Origin: Sphingomonas sp. CBMAI 2297
Lineage (GTDB): Bacteria; Pseudomonadota; Alphaproteobacteria; Sphingomonadales; Sphingomonadaceae
Reading direction: 5' to 3'
DNA: 64,000 nt
NCBI RefSeq assembly: GCF_029870595.1
Contig: NZ_JAPDIR010000022.1
Span: 1-64,000, forward strand
The notes beneath the pieces are model-generated. The model saw only the letters and a list, made by a program, of their open reading frames with translations. It was not told the origin of the DNA and ran no database searches. Shown here one piece after another: positions 60,752 through 64,000 of this stretch; the stretch's first letter is position 1; each line of letters starts with the position of its first letter. Both the position numbers and the translations under genes were made by a program.

Positions 60752-62400
60752 GCCCGGCCGCCAGCCTGGTCCGGGGTGCCGACGCGCCGCCGCTGATCGA
60801 GCATACGATCGGCGCGGCGCTGGCGCTGGCCGCCGCCCGCTGGGGCGAGCGCGAGGCGCTGGTCTCGGTCGAGCAGGGCATCCGCTGGACTTTCGCCGAG
60901 TTGCTCGAGCGGGCCGACGCCGTCGCTGCCGGGCTGCTCGCGCTCGGGCTCGAGCCGGGCGAGCGGATCGGCATCTGGGCGCCCAATTGCATCGAATGGA
61001 CGCTCACCCAGTTCGCCGCCGCGCGCGCCGGGCTGATCCTGGTCACGATCAACCCCGCCTATCGCACCAGCGAGGCCAGCTTCACCATGGCCAAGGTCGG
61101 CCTGGCCGCGCTGGTCTTCATGGATCGCTTCAAGACCAGCGACTATGCCGCGATGGTCGCCGAGATCGCGCCCGCCCTGCCCGCGCTCCGCCGCATCCTC
61201 TGCATCGGCGCCGCGACCGGGCCCGGCTGGATCGCCTTCGACCAGGTCGCCGGCCATGCGGACGATGCCAGCCGCCGGATGCTCGCGGCAATCGGCCCGG
61301 AGCTGCGCGCCACCGACGCGATCAACATCCAGTTCACCAGCGGCACCACCGGCCAGCCCAAGGGCGCGACGCTCAGCCACCGCAACATCCTCAACAACGG
61401 CTATTTCGTCGGCCTGGCCCAGCGGCTGCAGCCCGGCGACCGCGTCTGCATCCCGGTGCCGCTCTATCATTGCTTCGGCATGGTGATGGGCAATCTCGCC
61501 GCGCTCACCCATGGCGCGACCATGGTCTATCCTGCGGCCGGCTTCGACCCGGGCGCGACCCTGGCAGCGATAGAGCGCGAGCGCTGCACCGCGCTCTACG
61601 GCGTGCCGACGATGTTCATCGCCGTGCTTGCCCATCCGGAGTTCGAGCGGTTCGACATCGCCTCGCTGCGCACCGGCGTGATGGCCGGCGCGGTCTGCCC
61701 CGAGCCGCTGATGCGCGCCGTGAACGAGCGGCTGCACATGCCCCAGGTCACCATCGCCTATGGCATGACCGAGACCAGCCCGGTCAGCTTCCAGACGGCG
61801 GTGGACGATCCTTTCGAGCGCCGCATCGGCTCGATCGGCCGGGTGCAGCCGCATCTCGAATGCAAGATCGTCGACGAGGACGGCGAAGTGGTGGCCACCG
61901 GAACGCCGGGCGAGCTGTGCACGCGCGGCTATTCGGTGATGCTCGGCTATTGGGACGAGCCGGAGAAGACCGCGGCGGTGCTCGATGCCGAGGGCTGGAT
62001 GCATTCCGGCGATCTCGCGGTGATCGACGCGGACGGCTATGGCAATGTCGTCGGCCGGCTGAAGGACATGGTGATCCGCGGCGGCGAGAACATCTATCCG
62101 CGCGAGATCGAGGAATTCCTCTACGGCCATCCGGCGGTGGAGGATGTGGCGGTGGTCGGCGTGCCCGACGCGCGCATGGGGGAAGAGCTCTGCGCCTGGA
62201 TCCGGCTGCGCGCCGGCTCCTCGGGCGACGCGGAGGAGGTCCGCGCCTTCTGCCGGGGCCGGATCGCCCACTACAAGGTGCCCCGCTACGTCCGCTTCGT
62301 CGACGCCTTCCCCACCACCGTGACCGGCAAGGTCCAGAAATATCTGATCCGCGAGGCGATGATCGCCGAACTGGGTCTCGAAACCACCAGCCAAGGATGA
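60748..62400 (+). CDS. AMP-dependent acyl-CoA ligase (fatty/aryl acid activating)
   Basis: A 550-residue cytoplasmic adenylate-forming ligase. Core motifs: the phosphate loop FTSGTTGQPKGAT, YGMTETSP, MHSGDLAVIDADGYG, IRGGENIYPREIEE and the C-terminal lysine motif TGKVQKYLI. It forms an acyl-CoA from an organic acid, ATP and CoA. In this operon the substrate is most simply the acid freed by the esterases, either an aromatic acid (hydroxycinnamate, gallate) or a medium-chain fatty acid; the overall sequence looks closer to fatty acyl-CoA synthetases. It is the only non-exported enzyme of the operon. The start overlaps the tannase stop. Confidence 0.86.
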   Translation: MSPAASLVRGADAPPLIEHTIGAALALAAARWGEREALVSVEQGIRWTFAELLERADAVAAGLLALGLEPGERIGIWAPNCIEWTLTQFAAARAGLILVTINPAYRTSEASFTMAKVGLAALVFMDRFKTSDYAAMVAEIAPALPALRRILCIGAATGPGWIAFDQVAGHADDASRRMLAAIGPELRATDAINIQFTSGTTGQPKGATLSHRNILNNGYFVGLAQRLQPGDRVCIPVPLYHCFGMVMGNLAALTHGATMVYPAAGFDPGATLAAIERERCTALYGVPTMFIAVLAHPEFERFDIASLRTGVMAGAVCPEPLMRAVNERLHMPQVTIAYGMTETSPVSFQTAVDDPFERRIGSIGRVQPHLECKIVDEDGEVVATGTPGELCTRGYSVMLGYWDEPEKTAAVLDAEGWMHSGDLAVIDADGYGNVVGRLKDMVIRGGENIYPREIEEFLYGHPAVEDVAVVGVPDARMGEELCAWIRLRAGSSGDAEEVRAFCRGRIAHYKVPRYVRFVDAFPTTVTGKVQKYLIREAMIAELGLETTSQG

Positions 62401-62723
62401 AGATGATGATGAACAAGCTGCTGCTCGCCACCCTGCTCGCCCTGCCGGGCACCGCGCTCGCCCAGACCGCGCCCGCGCCCGCGCCCGCGCCCGCCGCGCC
62501 GGCCGCCGCGCCGAAGTTCACGCTCGACACGCCGATCCAGGAGATCGTGGCCGATGCGCAGGGCAAGGCCGCGATCGACAAGAACCTGCCCGGCCTGATC
62601 GGCCTGCCGCAGTACGACATGTTCAAGGGGCTGAGCCTCAACCAGCTCAAGGCCTATTCGGACGGCAAGCTCACCGACGAGATCCTCGCCAAGACCGCTG
62701 CCGATCTCGCCGCGATCAAGTGA
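62397..62723 (+). CDS. Small exported protein of unknown function
   Basis: A 108-residue protein not recognised. The start lies among ATG codons at 62397, 62403, 62406 and 62409; AAGGA at 62393-62397 best serves 62403 or 62406, while 62397 overlaps the ligase stop. The signal peptide MNKLLLATLLALPGTALAQ is followed by an Ala/Pro stretch (TAPAPAPAPAAPAAAP) and a 70-residue domain beginning FTLDTPIQEIVADAQGKA and including LPGLIGLPQYDMFKG. It contains no cysteine. It is translationally coupled to both the ligase and the GH3 genes, so a role in the same periplasmic pathway (chaperone, inhibitor or binding protein) is possible. Confidence 0.75.
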   Translation: MKMMMNKLLLATLLALPGTALAQTAPAPAPAPAAPAAAPKFTLDTPIQEIVADAQGKAAIDKNLPGLIGLPQYDMFKGLSLNQLKAYSDGKLTDEILAKTAADLAAIK

Positions 62724-64000
62724 TGACTCGCGCCAATTTCCTTGCCTGCGTCGCCGCGACGGCGTTGATTGCGAGCGCACCCGCTCTCGCCCAGGCCCAG
62801 AACGAACGCATGACCTATCGTGAAAAGAGCGCGCCGATCGAGCAGCGCGTCGAAGACCTGATGCACCGGCTGACGCTGGAGGAGAAGGTGTCGCTGCTCG
62901 CGGGCGAAAGCTCGATGACGCTGCATGCGATCCCGCGGCTGGGCATCCCCGCGATCAAGGTGACCGACGGCCCCACCGGCGTGCGCTCGCCCGAGGGCAA
63001 GCCCGCCACCGTCTTCCCGGTCGGCGTCGCCATCGCCGCGACCTGGAATCCGGAGATCGCCAGGGCCGTGGGCGCCGCGATCGCGGAGGAATCGCGCGGC
63101 TATGGTGCCGCGGTGCTGCTCGCGCCGACGGTGAACATCGTCCGCACCCCGCGCTGGGGCCGCAATTTCGAGACCTATTCGGAGGACCCGCTCCTCGCCG
63201 GCAAGCTTGGGCTCGGCTATGTCGCCGGCGTCCAGGGCAAGGGCATCGGTGTCTCGATCAAGCATTTCGCAGTGAACAACCACGAGACCAACCGCTTCTT
63301 CGTCGATTCCGTCATCGACGAGCGGACGTTGCGCGAAATCTATCTTCCCGCCTTCGAGACGGTGGTGAAGCGGGCCGATCCCTGGTCGGTCATGGCTTCG
63401 TACAACAAGGTCAACGGCACCTATGCGAGCGAGAATCGCTGGCTGCTCACCGACCTGCTCAAGAAGGAATGGAACTACAAGGGCTTCGTCGTCTCCGACT
63501 GGGGCGCGACCCACAGCACCGCGCCCGCGGCCAATGCCGGGCTCGACCTGGAGATGCCCGGCCCCGCTCAGCATTTCGGGCCCAAGCTGCTCGCCGCCGT
63601 CCACGCCGGCGAAGTGAGCGAGGCGCAGCTCGACGACAATGCCCGGCGCATCGTGCGCCTGATCGTGCGCAGCGGCGCGCTCGACGGGCCGCAGCCCAAG
63701 GGCGAGATCGGCGGCGAGCGCCACCGCGCTGCCGCCCGCGCGGCGGCCGAGGAAGCGATCGTGCTGCTCAAGAATGCGGGCGTGCTGCCGCTGAAGCCCG
63801 GCATCAAGACGCTCGCGGTGATCGGCCCCAATGCCGATATCGCCCGCATCCAGGGCGGTGGCAGCTCGGCCGTGGCGCCGTTCGACAAGCTGGTGACCCC
63901 GCTCGAGGCGATCCGCGCCGCGCTGCCCGGCGTCGAGGTGATCTACGAGAAGGGCGTCGACAGCGAGGAGACGCCGCCCACCGCCGCGCCCGCGCTGTTC
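62723..64000 (+). CDS. GH3 family beta-glycosidase, 3' end outside the window
   Basis: The first 426 residues of an exported glycoside hydrolase family 3 enzyme; the frame is open to the window end. ATG 62723 overlaps the previous stop (TGATG). The signal peptide MTRANFLACVAATALIAS ends near ALAQAQ. GH3 hallmarks: LTLEEKVSLLAGE, KVTDGPTGVR, RTPRWGRNFETYSEDP, KHFAVNNHETNR, and the nucleophile Asp259 in VVSDWG. The second, C-terminal domain begins near EEAIVLLKNAGVLPLK. It would remove beta-linked glucose (or another sugar) left after rhamnose and acyl groups are removed. Confidence 0.9.
   Translation, partial: MTRANFLACVAATALIASAPALAQAQNERMTYREKSAPIEQRVEDLMHRLTLEEKVSLLAGESSMTLHAIPRLGIPAIKVTDGPTGVRSPEGKPATVFPVGVAIAATWNPEIARAVGAAIAEESRGYGAAVLLAPTVNIVRTPRWGRNFETYSEDPLLAGKLGLGYVAGVQGKGIGVSIKHFAVNNHETNRFFVDSVIDERTLREIYLPAFETVVKRADPWSVMASYNKVNGTYASENRWLLTDLLKKEWNYKGFVVSDWGATHSTAPAANAGLDLEMPGPAQHFGPKLLAAVHAGEVSEAQLDDNARRIVRLIVRSGALDGPQPKGEIGGERHRAAARAAAEEAIVLLKNAGVLPLKPGIKTLAVIGPNADIARIQGGGSSAVAPFDKLVTPLEAIRAALPGVEVIYEKGVDSEETPPTAAPALF

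Overview
The window looks like chromosomal DNA of a sphingomonad-type alphaproteobacterium (Sphingomonadaceae or a close relative). The evidence is a very GC-rich sequence (by eye about two thirds G+C or more), TonB-dependent receptors at the head of catabolic operons, many secreted DUF885 and S9/M24-type hydrolases, and short palindromic repeats of the kind common between sphingomonad genes. No rRNA, tRNA, CRISPR array, integrase or transposase was seen.

Layout. (1) 676-13389: one giant gene for a 4237-residue type V autotransporter, with about 50 glycine-rich repeats and a C-terminal beta-barrel. (2) 13559-16481, minus strand: a secreted DUF885 hydrolase and a PLP aminotransferase. (3) 16622-24149, plus strand: eight tightly coupled genes whose first product is the bifunctional anthraniloyl-CoA (salicylyl-CoA) monooxygenase/reductase, followed by beta-oxidation-type enzymes, a MarR regulator, a thioesterase, a Rid protein and a glutaryl-CoA dehydrogenase. 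The usual aryl-CoA ligase is absent. (4) 24413-28178: a secreted M24 peptidase, a MarR regulator and a secreted amidohydrolase. (5) 28308-34542: a TPR/2OG-oxygenase protein, a cyclase-family hydrolase and the indolepyruvate oxidoreductase pair IorA/IorB. (6) 34543-36791: a segment with visibly lower GC, carrying a serine hydrolase and a small lipoprotein; a degenerate second copy of the iorB 3' end follows the serine hydrolase. (7) 48274 down to 36808, minus strand: TonB receptor, S9 peptidase, DUF885, DUF3830, BASS transporter, FAD oxidoreductase, DUF885, with another DUF885 gene (48747) divergent from it. (8) 50793-64000, plus strand: TonB receptor, GH78 alpha-L-rhamnosidase, carboxylesterase, alpha/beta hydrolase, tannase/feruloyl esterase, acyl-CoA ligase, a small exported protein and a GH3 glycosidase that runs off the window.

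How the parts may work together. Regions 2-5 can be read as an aromatic amino-acid or indole catabolic neighbourhood: transamination, oxidative decarboxylation of an arylpyruvate by IorAB, a cyclase-family (isatin hydrolase- or kynurenine formamidase-like) step, and CoA-dependent breakdown of anthranilate. Regions 4 and 7 suggest import and breakdown of peptides. Region 8 looks like a utilisation locus for an acylated, rhamnose-containing plant glycoside. A short element (AAKTGCGTGATWWT) lies upstream of genes in regions 2/3, 4 and 7 and may link them under one regulator. These links are inferences; the family assignments come from motifs visible in the translations.
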